35,361 nucleotides of DNA, taken from assembly GCA_046727855.1 (NCBI GenBank), contig JBKPDL010000083.1:1-35361 (forward strand). Direction: 5' to 3'. Below the pieces are notes generated by a model. It saw only the letters and a program-made list of their open reading frames with translations. It did not search any database and was not told the DNA's origin. Made by a program: the position numbers and the translations under genes. Source of the DNA: DASPWV01 sp046727855 (GTDB taxonomy: Bacteria > Acidobacteriota > Vicinamibacteria > Vicinamibacterales > UBA2999). Shown here piece by piece: positions 1-9,574 of the stretch. How positions within the stretch are numbered: position 1 is the first letter of the stretch; each line of letters opens with the position of its first letter.

Positions 1-1683
1 AAAGTCATATTCACGGAAATGCGGGAGAAATTCTTCGCCCAGGAACGGTGTGGCGGCCACTGTCAACGCGAGCAGCCCAGCGACAATCGCAATCGCGCGC
101 TTCGGGCGATGAACCAGATTCGGCAGAACGCGCGCATAGCGAGCCTTGAGCTCGCGAACGAGGCGCGGTTCCGCCTGACCGAGATGCTTCGGCAACAGGA
201 GCAGCGCCAGCGCGGGCGTCACCGTGAGCGCCACGAGAAGCGAGGCGAGGATCGCGAAGATATACGACAGCGCCAGCGGCCGGAAAAACGCGCCAGTCAG
301 GCCCTGCAGCATCAACACCGGGATGAAAACGAACACGACGATCAGGCTGCCGTAGACCACCGCGCTGCGCACTTCGAGCGACGCGTCATACACCACCGCG
401 AGCGCCGGTCGAGGCTGCGGCAGCTCACGGTTCAAGCGAAGCCGCCGCACGATGTTCTCGACATCGATAATCGCATCGTCCACGACTTCGCCCAGCGCAA
501 TGACGAGGCCGGCCAGCACCATGGTGTCGATGGTGCCGCCCCGATACCGCAGAATCAGACCAGCAGCGATCAGCGACAACGGAATTGCAATGCTGCTGAT
601 CAGCGCCGTGCGCCAGTTGCCGAGAAACGCGACGAGTACAAGGATGACCAGCACACAGCCAATCAGGAGTGCGCGATTCAGATTTGCGATCGATTGTTCG
701 ATGAATGTGGCCGGGCGAAAGATGGTGGGGTCCATTTCCACGTCCGGCAACGCGGGCTTGAGTCGTTGCAGTGCCTCTTCGACGCCACGCGTCACCGAGA
801 GCGTGTTTGCGCCGAGCTGTTTCTCGACGATCAGGAGCAGGCCGGGAGCATCGTTGATGATGGCATCGCCAATCGGCGCCTGATGTCCCTCGACCACCTG
901 CGCGACATCGCCGAGGCGGATCGGCGTCAGCGGAGGCCTCGGGATCACCAGCCGCTCGAGGTCCGTGGCCGATGAAACAGCCGATCGATGCGCGACGGCG
1001 AGCCGCTGGTTTGGCGTATCGATAAAGCCGCCGGTTGCCATTGACACGCCCTCGCGCGCCGCCTGCATGACATCCGCCAGCGCCACGTTGGTCGCAGCGA
1101 GCCGATCCGGGTCGACCAGCACCTGCAGCTGCCGGTCGCGCTGCCCCCAGATGGCGACGTTGGCGACGCCCGGCACGGCCATCAACTGCGGACGCACCGT
1201 CCAGCGGATCAGCGTGGTCAGTTCGACTTGGGACAGCTTGCTCGATGACACACCGATCTTCAGCGCGCGACTCAGAGACGATAGCGGCGACAGCATGACC
1301 GGTGGGTGCGCGACCGATGGAAGTTGCGCCGAGAGGCGGGCGAGCCGTTCCTGAACAATCTGTCGCGTCGCGAGCAGATTCGAATCGGGCGCGAGGATCA
1401 GAACGACGGACGAGAGTCCGAGCACCGATCGCGAGCGGACTGTATTCACGCCCGGAATGCCGGCCACGATCGTCTCGATCGGCACGCTGACCAGCGATTC
1501 GACCTCGGGGCTCGACAAACCGGGGGCTTCGGTTTGAATTTCAACGATTGGCGGAGCGAACTCCGGAAACACGTCGAGCGGGATATCCGGGATCTGGCGC
1601 CCGGCTGCGATGACCGCACCCACCGCCAGCGCCAGGACAACCGGCGCGTGGCGCAGCGATCGCGAGACCAGCCAACTCATCAT
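1..1683 (-). CDS. Heavy-metal RND efflux pump, CusA/CzcA-like (3' end outside window)
   Basis: This is the inner-membrane, proton-driven pump of a tripartite efflux system that exports heavy-metal cations from periplasm or cytoplasm. About 561 residues are visible, roughly half of the usual 1,030; the C-terminus lies beyond position 1. The start is one of two adjacent ATGs at 1683 and 1680. TM1 lies near residues 13-30 and is followed by the family motif PLDVFPEFAPP and the porter domain. TM2-TM6 begin near residue 350. In TM4, near residue 406, is the acidic motif VVDDAIIDVENI, which in HME-type pumps carries the proton-relay residues. The visible part ends just after the motif FLGEEFLPHFREYDF, the start of the second periplasmic loop. 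It starts 3 nt after the adaptor gene and is clearly in its operon. Which metal it exports cannot be read from the sequence; Cus/Czc/Cnr types are all possible. Confidence 0.93.
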   Translation of the reverse strand, partial: MMSWLVSRSLRHAPVVLALAVGAVIAAGRQIPDIPLDVFPEFAPPIVEIQTEAPGLSSPEVESLVSVPIETIVAGIPGVNTVRSRSVLGLSSVVLILAPDSNLLATRQIVQERLARLSAQLPSVAHPPVMLSPLSSLSRALKIGVSSSKLSQVELTTLIRWTVRPQLMAVPGVANVAIWGQRDRQLQVLVDPDRLAATNVALADVMQAAREGVSMATGGFIDTPNQRLAVAHRSAVSSATDLERLVIPRPPLTPIRLGDVAQVVEGHQAPIGDAIINDAPGLLLIVEKQLGANTLSVTRGVEEALQRLKPALPDVEMDPTIFRPATFIEQSIANLNRALLIGCVLVILVLVAFLGNWRTALISSIAIPLSLIAAGLILRYRGGTIDTMVLAGLVIALGEVVDDAIIDVENIVRRLRLNRELPQPRPALAVVYDASLEVRSAVVYGSLIVVFVFIPVLMLQGLTGAFFRPLALSYIFAILASLLVALTVTPALALLLLPKHLGQAEPRLVRELKARYARVLPNLVHRPKRAIAIVAGLLALTVAATPFLGEEFLPHFREYDF

Positions 1684-1686
1684 GAT

Positions 1687-2856
1687 TTACTTGCCTGCGC
1701 CGAATTCGGAACCGAAGAGCTCCGCCGCACCATCGGTTACGACCTTTTGACCCTCGCGCAGCCCGCGCCCAACGAGCACTTTATGCCCGCTCTGCCCCGC
1801 CACCTCGACGCGCCGTCGCGCATAGACGTGATTGCCCAGCGACTCGTACACCCACGTGCCGCCCTGCAGATCGTAGAGAACCGCCGCATCCGGGATCACG
1901 AGCGCTTGTTCTGTCGTGCGCAGCGGGAGTTCGACGCTGACGCGCTCGCCGATCTGGACACCTGCATCGGCGATGGGCCTGAAAAACACATCTGCTGTCG
2001 CCGCGGCGGCATTGGCGGTTGGCGGACCCTCGACCCTTCGCGCCACGATGCCCGCGCCGGACGATGCTCCCAACGTTTTCACCACTGCGGGCTGCGTCAA
2101 ATCGATTTCGCTGCGTTCGCCGACGTAGAGCGGCACCCGCACCCAGAGTCCTTCAACCTGCGAGACGGAAAACAAGGGCGAACCCGCGGCGACGCTTTGT
2201 CCGGGCGCAGCCGACACATCCTGCAGCACGCCCGCGATCGGCGCGCGCACCACCACTTCGCCGCGCGGCCCGACGGTGCCCGTACGCAGGCTGCCGGCGC
2301 GCGCCTGTGCCGCCGAGAGGCGCGCAGCGATCACGTCGCGCTGCGCGCGCGCCTCCTCCACCGATCGCGCGCTGGTCGCGCCCTCCTTGAGCAGCTGCTC
2401 CAGACGCGCGAGACGGGCGTTGGCGGCCTGCAATTCCGCCGTCGCGGCCGACACCTCGCGCTGCGCCTCGATGCTGATCTCACGCTCGGCGGGCAAGTCC
2501 TGCAATGGAAAGATCGTGAACACCGCCTGGCCGCCGTTGACGCGCGTTCCCGGCCGAAGGGCCTGCCCGCGAATGCTCCCTGCCATAGGCGCCGTGACGA
2601 CGACCGATCGGCCCGGGGGGGCGATCACTTCGCCGCCGACCGTACGAGTGCGCAACACCGGCTCGACCACGGCATCAGCGATTTGAATCCCGAGTCGCTT
2701 GTCCGCCTCCTCGGTGAGCGTGACGGTTGACAACTGCGCCTCCGTCACGGGATTCGCGATCTTGGCGGGAGCCGCCGGCTTTGCGGCAGTTGATTCGCCT
2801 TTGCAGCCGCTGGCCGCGGAGATCGCAATCACGATGACGAAAACAGCCGGCTTCAT
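1687..2856 (-). CDS. RND efflux periplasmic adaptor (HlyD/CusB-like lipoprotein)
   Basis: Membrane-fusion protein linking the RND pump to the outer-membrane channel. The 389-residue product begins with a short hydrophobic segment ending in the lipobox-like AASGC, so Cys18 is probably acylated. A barrel/lipoyl half near residues 70-120 (APMAGSIRGQALRPGTRVNGG) is followed by an alanine- and arginine-rich coiled coil at about 125-190, the second lipoyl half (VVVRAPIAGVLQDVSAAPGQ), and a C-terminal beta-barrel and membrane-proximal domain (VLVGRGLREGQKVV). The start has a good ribosome-binding site, AAGGA, 6 nt before ATG. The gene lies 10 nt after the TolC-like gene and 3 nt before the pump, giving the order channel-adaptor-pump. 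No His/Met-rich metal-binding extension is seen, so substrate specificity is open. Confidence 0.92.
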   Translation of the reverse strand: MKPAVFVIVIAISAASGCKGESTAAKPAAPAKIANPVTEAQLSTVTLTEEADKRLGIQIADAVVEPVLRTRTVGGEVIAPPGRSVVVTAPMAGSIRGQALRPGTRVNGGQAVFTIFPLQDLPAEREISIEAQREVSAATAELQAANARLARLEQLLKEGATSARSVEEARAQRDVIAARLSAAQARAGSLRTGTVGPRGEVVVRAPIAGVLQDVSAAPGQSVAAGSPLFSVSQVEGLWVRVPLYVGERSEIDLTQPAVVKTLGASSGAGIVARRVEGPPTANAAAATADVFFRPIADAGVQIGERVSVELPLRTTEQALVIPDAAVLYDLQGGTWVYESLGNHVYARRRVEVAGQSGHKVLVGRGLREGQKVVTDGAAELFGSEFGAGK

Positions 2857-2866
2857 CGCACGTCCT

Positions 2867-4198
2867 TCATTTGAGGGTACAGTTCCGCCCCACCGCCTGG
2901 TCGAGGGCCGCCGCTGCCATCAACAGGTCGCGGCGGGCGTCAAGCGCGCCAAGACGCACCGTCCCGAATCTTCGATTCGCGTCGAGCGCGGCAAGCAGTT
3001 GCAGTTCGCCGGCTTCGTACGCCAGTTGCGCCTGTCGCTGGGCGACTGTGACTGATTGCAGCGCCTCCCCTTCCCACAAACCCACCACATCACGGGCACG
3101 TGCGAGAGTCGCAGCGGCGGTGTGAACGTCTTCGTCGACACGCGCACGTACCAACAAATAGCGCGCCTGCGCCTGAGTAAACGCCGCGGCGGCACGGGCG
3201 CGTCCGCCGCTGTTCCGCGAAAACACCGGTAGTTCGACCGTGACCCCCGGGCCCATTTCAAATCCTTCCTTGCCTTCGCCGTTCGCGTCGAGCATTGCAG
3301 TCACCGCGACGGCTTGCGCGCGAGCGAGACCGGCGCGTGCCGCCGCAGCTTCGACCGCAATCTCAGCGGCGCGGACATCGGGGCGAGCCGCGAGCGCATC
3401 TTTTACGAGTACAGTCACATCGCCACAGTCCTGTACGGCAAGCTCCGGCAGAAGCGTCAACGTGAACGTGGTGTCCTGCGGCAATCCGACGATCGCTTTC
3501 AGGCGCGTCAGCGCCAAGGCGCGGTCGTGCTCCGCGCCGCGCGCCGCGACTTCGGCCACCAGTCGATCGTCGCGTGTCGCCCGCGCCTCGAGCTCACTGA
3601 TCTCGCCGCCTTTGAGTCGCGCCTCGACGATGTCGGCAAAGCGCGCGACCGCGTTCGCGGTCTCGCGCGCGATCTCCGCACGACGGCCGGCGGACACCGC
3701 TTGGATGTAGGCCGACCTGACCGTGCCAACGAGCACAACGCCATCCTGAATCAAGCGCGCGGCAATCGCGTCCACATCGAGGCGTGCGGCAGCGAGGCGC
3801 CGCGGGCGCTGCCAAATGGAATCGATCGCCCAGCTCGCCGTGGCTTCGAACTGTTTGGGACCCCAGGGAAACAAGACCGATAAGACCGGGTTGCGCAGCA
3901 GTCCGGCTTCGGTCACGTCAGCACGCGCCACGCCGAGATCTGTGAGCGCAAGCTGAAACGCCGGATTGTTCCAAAGGGCGGCTGCCGACGCCTCCTCGAG
4001 TGTGAGTCCATCGGCCAGGGAAACGCCAGGAGGCAATGCCCCGCGTTCGCGTGTGGGCCAGCCTTGCGGATCGATCCGCGCACGCTCCGCGATGCCCGAT
4101 GATACCGTCTGCGGCGTCACAGCGGCCGGGTTGCTGGCGCAGGCCGCATGCAGCAGCAACGTCACGATCGCCGCACCTTGAAGTCGCATGCGCTCCAT
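2867..4198 (-). CDS. Outer-membrane efflux channel, TolC/CusC family lipoprotein
   Basis: Outer-membrane factor of the efflux operon, expected to form a trimeric channel docking on the adaptor. The 443-residue product has a short signal sequence with a lipobox, LHAAC (Cys20 from the first ATG), typical of CusC/NodT lipoprotein OMFs. The body shows two OMF repeats: LTLEEASAAALWNNPAFQLALTD near residue 65, and a second half from about 250 (LAARPDVRAAEIAVEAAAAR). Both halves are rich in long alanine/arginine helices, as expected for the channel's alpha-barrel. A second ATG three codons in would also give an intact signal peptide. It is the first gene of the operon; 64 nt separate it from the receptor gene upstream, so a promoter is likely there, though I cannot identify a convincing one. 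Confidence 0.9.
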   Translation of the reverse strand: MERMRLQGAAIVTLLLHAACASNPAAVTPQTVSSGIAERARIDPQGWPTRERGALPPGVSLADGLTLEEASAAALWNNPAFQLALTDLGVARADVTEAGLLRNPVLSVLFPWGPKQFEATASWAIDSIWQRPRRLAAARLDVDAIAARLIQDGVVLVGTVRSAYIQAVSAGRRAEIARETANAVARFADIVEARLKGGEISELEARATRDDRLVAEVAARGAEHDRALALTRLKAIVGLPQDTTFTLTLLPELAVQDCGDVTVLVKDALAARPDVRAAEIAVEAAAARAGLARAQAVAVTAMLDANGEGKEGFEMGPGVTVELPVFSRNSGGRARAAAAFTQAQARYLLVRARVDEDVHTAAATLARARDVVGLWEGEALQSVTVAQRQAQLAYEAGELQLLAALDANRRFGTVRLGALDARRDLLMAAAALDQAVGRNCTLK

Positions 4199-4262
4199 TA
4201 TGTGCGGAGTGTTTGGCTGGGAAGCTGCCCGGAATTGCTTTCAATTCAAGTGAATTCCGCGC

Positions 4263-7200
4263 TTAGAAGATGAACTTCATCGCCAGCTGCACGACGCGAG
4301 GATCGCCGGCAGACGTGATCGTGCCGAACGCCGCAGAGCCGACCGTGGTGTTGGGCGCGCCCAGCGGCGGTGTGTTGGTCGCGTTGAACACTTCCCCGCG
4401 CAGTTCAAGCGCTCTGGTGCCTGACAGTGGCACGCGGCGCATCAGCGCGAGATCGAGATTGCGATAGCCGGGCCCGCGAACCGGATTCCGCGAGCTCGTG
4501 CCGAGCGTGAACGCAGGCGACGCCTCGAACGCGCTGGTATTGAACCAGCGGTTGACGGAGCGCTCACTGGCCGGGAGCGTAGGATCGCCGATCAGGTTGG
4601 GTCGTTGTGTGCCGAAGCCCGCGAACGCATTGTTGTTTGTCGTCTGGCTGATCGCGAGCGGAACGCCCGATTGCAGCGTGACCACACCAGAGAGCGTCCA
4701 ATCGTTGATCAGAGCGCCCACGAGGCCGGCGGCGCGGGTGCGCCGGTCCACACCATAGGGGATGTCCCAAACGGCTGACGCGACAAACACATGCGGTATG
4801 TCTCCGTTTGAATAGTCTCGCTCGAGAGTGCGATTGAAGCTGTCGGCGACGGGAAAGTTAGCCACGGGTCCGGTCAGAATGGACGCATCAAACACCGATG
4901 AGGCATCGTCCACGAGTTTTGAGCGTGTATAGCTGACCAGATATGAAAGGCCGCGCGAAAAGCGGTGTTCCAGCTTGGTGTAGAAGCCGTGATAGATCGT
5001 CGTGCCCACATTGTTGCGATACAGGCTCACCGTTGTGTACTGGGGATAGGGCTTCATCAGCTGCGCAACGGGAATCGTGGGATCACCGAGCGAGGACGAG
5101 CGCGGGACGATGCCGAAGTAGGGATTTGAGACGCGCTGCTGCAATCCCGGTCCCTGTGCGAGTTGTTCGACCGTCAGCTGGTTCAGGTTGGTGTCGGGTA
5201 GACCAACGCGAGTGATTTTCGATCCGCTATATGCCACTTCCACGGAGATGTCCGCGGTGAGCTCACGCTGAAGCGACGTGTTCCACTGCTGCACGTAGCC
5301 TGAGCTCAGGTCGCGATCGACCGAAAACACACCCTGCCCCAGGCCGGCATCCGGCGTCAACGGGATCGCTTCAACACTGGGTCCCGCGGCGAGTGTGAAC
5401 GCGGGCCTGATGTTGTCCAGCGTGCGCTGCGACACGGTCTGCAAGAACGGAAACACCGGCGTCGTGAACGGTGTGGTGATTCCCGCCATTTCGATCCACA
5501 CAATCCCGTAGCCGATGCGCGCCACTGTCCTCTCGGTAACGCGTCCGACAACGCCAAGGCGTGGCCCGAAATTGTCCTTGTGAAGTTGTCGAGCGGCGCG
5601 CGGCCGGCCATCGCGGCCGAGATACTCGAGCTGCCGCGTCTCGAGATTGAAGATAGCAGCCTGATCGTTCTCTTCCGTGGATGGAAAGTTCAACGTGTAA
5701 CGCAGGCCGGTGTTGATGGTGACGCGGTCGGAGACGCGCCAATCATCCTGAATGAAGTATTCCTCGAAGTGAGCTCGGTTGCGGATCTCGCTCTGCTGCA
5801 AGTCGATCGAGAACTGCTGAACCTCCCCGAGCAGGAAGCTCGCGAACGGCGTGCCGGTGTTCGGCATACCCGGCAGGTCGGTGAACAGGTCGCTGAACGT
5901 GAACGAGCCTGTTGGCGACGGCGGCTGCACCACGTTGAGCCGCTCCCAGCGCAGGTCCGCACCCATCTTGACCGCGTGGCGTCCCTTCAGCCACGTGAGT
6001 GAATCCGCGATCTGCGTCACGCTCGTGCCGAAGTTCGATGCCGTGTTCGGCGGCGACCCGAGCTGTTGATAGGCGCCCCCGAAGAGAAACGTCGGAAGCG
6101 TATTGGGAAACTTCGCCGTCGATGGAATGCCAGGCAGGCCGAGGCTGGTCAACGGCGGGCCGCTCAATTGCGCAGCTGCTCGCCCGACGGTGCGTCTCGT
6201 GTCGCCAATGCGCAGCTCGTTGAGCAGATTGCTCGTCAAGGTGCGCTGATAGCTGGATGCGAACGACCACGACGTGGTGCCTTGCGAGCCAAGCGTGCCG
6301 GTGGTGATGCCGCTGCCGTCAGGCAATGGCGTCACCGGAATGAACTCCTCGGCGAAGCGCGTGACGCGCCCAAACACCTGGTCGCGGTTGGCCGGAAAGC
6401 GATGATCGATTCGGAAACTGAACTGATCCTGATCAACAGTTTCGTTGTCCACGCGGCGGTAGTTGTTGGCTGTCCCGCCGCTTGTCGGCTGGGGAAACCG
6501 TTCGAGCAGCGCGCGTGCAACCGGATCGATACGATCGAGCGGAATCGTGTTACCCGGGAACGGACTGCGCGTGATGCCGCCGGCGGCCGTGGGAACGGTG
6601 GTCGCGGGATCGTAGATAACCGGAACTCGCCCGGCAATCGCTTCGCTGAAAACACCTTGCCGCTGAAGCATCGTCGGAACGGTGGAGATGACCGTGCGTC
6701 CGATCGACTGCCGCTGGCCCTGGTAGTCGGCGAAGAAGAACGTTCGATCGCGCCGAACGGGTCCGCCCAGGACTGCGCCGAACTGATTGCGCCGAAACTG
6801 CGGTTTGACGGGATTGGCCGAGGCAAAGAAGTTGCGCGCGTTCAGCGCTTCGTGCCGGAAGAACTCGAAGCCGATGCCGCGAAGCGCGTTGTTGCCGGAC
6901 TTGGTGGTCAGGTTGATCACCCCACCGTTGAAACGGCCGAACTCCGCGGGCGGAGTATTGCTTTCGATCTTGAACTCCTGAATGGCGTCGACGTTCGGAA
7001 AAAAGGCGACTTGTCCCGGCTCCGGCTGCAATACCGAAATGCCATCGAACAGATACTCGTTGGTGCGCGGCCGTCCGCCGTTGATACGCGGAAACGGCGC
7101 CGCCGGGGGCGGGGGCACGGCCACTCCCGGCACCAGGCTCGCGAGAGTGATGAAGCTCCGCCCGTTGAGCGGCAGGTCGACGACTCTTCTGTTGTCGATG

Positions 7201-7619
7201 ACGTGGCCAAGTCCAGACGTCTCGCTTCGCAGCAGCGACGCGTCGGCCACGACCGTAACGGCTTCGCTCAGCGCGCCGACGTCGAGCTGCATGTTCAGCC
7301 GGACGGTCTCGCCGGTTGCGAGTCGAATGCCTTCGCGAGTCAAGGGCCGGAAGCCGTTGGTTTCGATGTGGACCCGATACGTGCCCGGCGTGAGGCCTGT
7401 TACGAGGTAGGTACCCTCCAGGCCAGTTGTCGCGGTGCGGGACAGTTTGGTCCCTACGGCGGTGATCGTTACCGTCGCACCAGCAATCGCGGCGCCCGCC
7501 TGATCGATGACGTGACCGGCCAGGGCTCCTCCGCCGATTTGCGCGGCGGCCGGCGTGCACACTGCCGCGAGGAGTAGCATCGCGACTCCGAATCGCACGC
7601 CCCATCGACCCAGGCTCAT
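4263..7619 (-). CDS. TonB-dependent receptor with N-terminal carboxypeptidase-regulatory domain (Oar-like)
   Basis: Outer-membrane beta-barrel receptor of 1,118 residues that would import a substrate using TonB energy. A signal peptide (about residues 1-26, ending CTPAAAQ) is followed by a CarboxypepD_reg beta-sandwich at about 30-115 (GHVIDQAGAAIAGATVTI; GTYLVTGLTPGTYRV). The plug is at about 125-230, with VVDLPLNGRSFITLASLVPG and the motif INGGRPRTNEYLFDGI. The 22-strand barrel follows and ends in the aromatic VQLAMKFIF typical of outer-membrane proteins. This architecture is expanded in Acidobacteriota and is often annotated as carbohydrate or Oar-like. The start has GGAGG 4 nt upstream. 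A direct-repeat element 49 nt upstream is nearly identical to one before modA, hinting at an oxyanion or metallophore substrate. The substrate itself cannot be deduced. Confidence 0.92.
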   Translation of the reverse strand: MSLGRWGVRFGVAMLLLAAVCTPAAAQIGGGALAGHVIDQAGAAIAGATVTITAVGTKLSRTATTGLEGTYLVTGLTPGTYRVHIETNGFRPLTREGIRLATGETVRLNMQLDVGALSEAVTVVADASLLRSETSGLGHVIDNRRVVDLPLNGRSFITLASLVPGVAVPPPPAAPFPRINGGRPRTNEYLFDGISVLQPEPGQVAFFPNVDAIQEFKIESNTPPAEFGRFNGGVINLTTKSGNNALRGIGFEFFRHEALNARNFFASANPVKPQFRRNQFGAVLGGPVRRDRTFFFADYQGQRQSIGRTVISTVPTMLQRQGVFSEAIAGRVPVIYDPATTVPTAAGGITRSPFPGNTIPLDRIDPVARALLERFPQPTSGGTANNYRRVDNETVDQDQFSFRIDHRFPANRDQVFGRVTRFAEEFIPVTPLPDGSGITTGTLGSQGTTSWSFASSYQRTLTSNLLNELRIGDTRRTVGRAAAQLSGPPLTSLGLPGIPSTAKFPNTLPTFLFGGAYQQLGSPPNTASNFGTSVTQIADSLTWLKGRHAVKMGADLRWERLNVVQPPSPTGSFTFSDLFTDLPGMPNTGTPFASFLLGEVQQFSIDLQQSEIRNRAHFEEYFIQDDWRVSDRVTINTGLRYTLNFPSTEENDQAAIFNLETRQLEYLGRDGRPRAARQLHKDNFGPRLGVVGRVTERTVARIGYGIVWIEMAGITTPFTTPVFPFLQTVSQRTLDNIRPAFTLAAGPSVEAIPLTPDAGLGQGVFSVDRDLSSGYVQQWNTSLQRELTADISVEVAYSGSKITRVGLPDTNLNQLTVEQLAQGPGLQQRVSNPYFGIVPRSSSLGDPTIPVAQLMKPYPQYTTVSLYRNNVGTTIYHGFYTKLEHRFSRGLSYLVSYTRSKLVDDASSVFDASILTGPVANFPVADSFNRTLERDYSNGDIPHVFVASAVWDIPYGVDRRTRAAGLVGALINDWTLSGVVTLQSGVPLAISQTTNNNAFAGFGTQRPNLIGDPTLPASERSVNRWFNTSAFEASPAFTLGTSSRNPVRGPGYRNLDLALMRRVPLSGTRALELRGEVFNATNTPPLGAPNTTVGSAAFGTITSAGDPRVVQLAMKFIF

Positions 7620-7667
7620 CCAACCTCCCGAGAGGGAAACTCTAGACCGGATTGAGATGCATCAGCA

Positions 7668-7687
7668 AATCGACTCAATTCGACTTA
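7668..7687 (-). promoter_or_regulatory. Direct-repeat operator-like element upstream of the TonB receptor
   Basis: On the plus strand this reads AATCGACTCAATTCGACTTA: two TCGACT half-sites whose starts are 10 bp apart, one helical turn. It lies 49 nt upstream of the receptor start codon. It matches 17 of 20 positions of the element at 10413-10432 upstream of modA, in the same orientation relative to its minus-strand gene. Both facts are read from the sequence; the regulatory role is inferred. Confidence 0.45.
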
Positions 7688-7785
7688 AATACGCTCATCG
7701 GTGGCCTTCTGCGCGGTCTGCGGAGGGCCAGCGGGCCGCTCTCGCGCGGCGCCCGAAGCGCGGCTCTGTTGGCTGTGCGCGTCCG

Positions 7786-8907
7786 TTACAACTCGCGAGC
7801 GCCCCTCCCCGCTTCGCCAGCGATTACTCCGATCGAAACGGATTTGATGAGCGCGAAGAGGCGCCTGCCGACGGCGATATCCAGTCTCTCGATCGCGTCA
7901 CGCGTCACTTCTGCGAGCAGCATGATGCGTCCCACCGCGATCTGGACGACGACGGAGTCGAACGTCGGATCGGTGCTGATCGCGGCAACCGTGCCAGGCA
8001 ACGCGTTGTGCAGACTGAGGCCCTGCGGTTCACTTCTTGCGAGGATCACCTCACGCGCGGGAATTCGCACGCGCACGGTCGTGCCTGTTGCAATCGCGCG
8101 ATCGGAGGCGAGCAGCGTGCCACCGTCGAAGGTCAGCTCGACGAGGCCGCGCTCCGGTTCTCTTCTTCCCACGACGCCGTCGAAAACGCTCCCGAGGCCG
8201 ACGCCCTCGCGCAGCCACGGTAAATCCGGACGACTGGTGAGATCGGCCAACGGGCCGGAGGCAATGGCGCGCCCCCGCTCGAGAATCAGCAGATGCGTCG
8301 CGAGCCGCAGGACATCCTCGAAATCGTGCGTGACGAGAATCAACGGGATGTCGAGCGTCTGCCGCAGCTCGTCCACCTCGTCCTGCAAACGTCGCCGCAC
8401 TGTGCGATCGATCGCGGCAAACGGTTCGTCCAGCAGCAGCACCGCCGGCTCGCGAGCAAGGGCGCGCGCCAATGCCACGCGCTGGCGCTCACCACCTGAG
8501 AGTTCCTGCGGCCGCCGATCGTGATGCTCGGACAGATGCACGAGAGCGAGCAGCTGTTTCGCGCGCGAACGCTGCTGACGGCCAGGCCGATGACCCAGCG
8601 CGGCGATGACGTTGCCCAACGCCGTCAAGTGCGGAAAGAGCGCGTACTCTTGAAACACGAACCCGACAGCACGACGATGGGGTGGAGCGAAGATTCCTTT
8701 CGCCGTATCACTCCATATCTGAGCGCCCGAACGTACGGATGTCTGAGCCGCCCGATAGAGTCCGGCGATGCTGCGCAGAATCGTCGTCTTGCCGCTACCT
8801 GACGGCCCGAAGATCGCCAGCACTTCGCCGGGAGCGCAGCTGAATTCGACATCGAGCGGAATCGGGGACGTCTGCCGAAGGCTCACCCACAGGCGACGGT
8901 CACCCAC
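7786..8907 (-). CDS. modC: Molybdate ABC transporter ATP-binding protein ModC
   Basis: ATPase of the molybdate (possibly tungstate) importer. The 373-residue protein has Walker A GPSGSGKT at residues 34-41, a Q-loop in VGFVFQEYALFPHLTA, the signature LSGGERQRVALARAL, Walker B with VLLLDEPFAAID, and the H-loop VTHDFED. The C-terminal region from about residue 240 is a TOBE/Mop domain (VRVRIPAREVILAR; HNALPGTVAAI), the oxyanion-sensing regulatory domain that marks ModC rather than a general importer. The start is GTG at 8907, overlapping the end of modB by 8 nt, which implies translational coupling. It is the last gene of a modABC operon; 166 nt follow before the receptor gene, with no clear rho-independent terminator. 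Confidence 0.93.
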   Translation of the reverse strand: MGDRRLWVSLRQTSPIPLDVEFSCAPGEVLAIFGPSGSGKTTILRSIAGLYRAAQTSVRSGAQIWSDTAKGIFAPPHRRAVGFVFQEYALFPHLTALGNVIAALGHRPGRQQRSRAKQLLALVHLSEHHDRRPQELSGGERQRVALARALAREPAVLLLDEPFAAIDRTVRRRLQDEVDELRQTLDIPLILVTHDFEDVLRLATHLLILERGRAIASGPLADLTSRPDLPWLREGVGLGSVFDGVVGRREPERGLVELTFDGGTLLASDRAIATGTTVRVRIPAREVILARSEPQGLSLHNALPGTVAAISTDPTFDSVVVQIAVGRIMLLAEVTRDAIERLDIAVGRRLFALIKSVSIGVIAGEAGRGAREL

Positions 8908-9568
8908 GACGGCTGCCTATACGGCGCGAGAGGGTTGTGGTCGTGATCAGCGTCGCCACGGCAATGACGAGCAGCGTCGCCGCCATCACACCAGCGCTGC
9001 GGTCGTCGAAGGCCTGCATGCGATCGTAGATCGCCACGCTGAGGGTGCGCGTTTCACCGGGAAGATTGCCGCCCACCATCAACACCACGCCGAATTCTCC
9101 GAGCGTGTGGGCAAACGTCAGGATTGCCGCCATCAGGATGCTCGGCCACGCGAGCGGCGCTTCGATGCGCACGAACCGCTGCCACGGCGTGAGCCCGCAA
9201 CAAGCCGCGGCATCACGGACGTCAGCGGGAACAGCCTCGAAGCCGCGTTGAATCGGTTGCACCACGAACGGGACGTTGGCGATCGCGGAGGCGAGCAACA
9301 GTCCTTCGAAGGAGAACGGCAGAGACTGACCCACGAGCGTTTGAAACGCCTGGCCGAGCGGCGACCGTGCGCCGAACGTGACGAGGAGGTAAAAGCCAAG
9401 GACCGTCGGCGGCAAGACGAGCGGCACGGTCACCAGAGCCTCGACCAGCAGCTTGCCTCGAAAGTCGTGCACCGCCAGGAGGCGCCCAAACCAGACGCCG
9501 AACGGCAACAGGATCACGATCGTTCCTGCGCCGAGCCACAGCGAGACAGCGAGTGCCGCCCAATCCAT
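8900..9568 (-). CDS. modB: Molybdate ABC transporter permease ModB
   Basis: Inner-membrane channel subunit of the molybdate importer, 222 residues, the usual ModB length. About five transmembrane helices are visible, starting with LAVSLWLGAGTIVILLPFGV. The conserved segment VPLVLPPTVLGFYLL near residue 50 is diagnostic of ModB/CysT-type permeases. The cytoplasmic EAA loop that contacts the ATPase is AAACCGLTPWQRFVRIEAPL near residue 140, followed by FAHTLGEFGVVLMVGGN, the ModB signature. It starts 6 nt after the modA stop codon and overlaps modC by 8 nt, so the three genes form one transcription unit. Confidence 0.93.
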   Translation of the reverse strand: MDWAALAVSLWLGAGTIVILLPFGVWFGRLLAVHDFRGKLLVEALVTVPLVLPPTVLGFYLLVTFGARSPLGQAFQTLVGQSLPFSFEGLLLASAIANVPFVVQPIQRGFEAVPADVRDAAACCGLTPWQRFVRIEAPLAWPSILMAAILTFAHTLGEFGVVLMVGGNLPGETRTLSVAIYDRMQAFDDRSAGVMAATLLVIAVATLITTTTLSRRIGSRRG

Positions 9569-9574
9569 GGGTAG

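Noticed and set aside
1306..2730. Open plus-strand frame of 474 codons
   Set aside because: It lies antisense to the RND pump and adaptor, whose families are certain. Its product is arginine/histidine-rich without any domain; this is a GC-rich shadow.
4231..4261. CGGAATT/AATTCCG inverted repeat between the receptor and efflux operons
   Set aside because: The 7-bp stem has a 16-nt loop and no T-run. It is too weak to call a terminator or operator.
6066..7577. Open plus-strand frame of 503 codons
   Set aside because: It is antisense to the TonB-dependent receptor, with a composition typical of a shadow frame and no motif.
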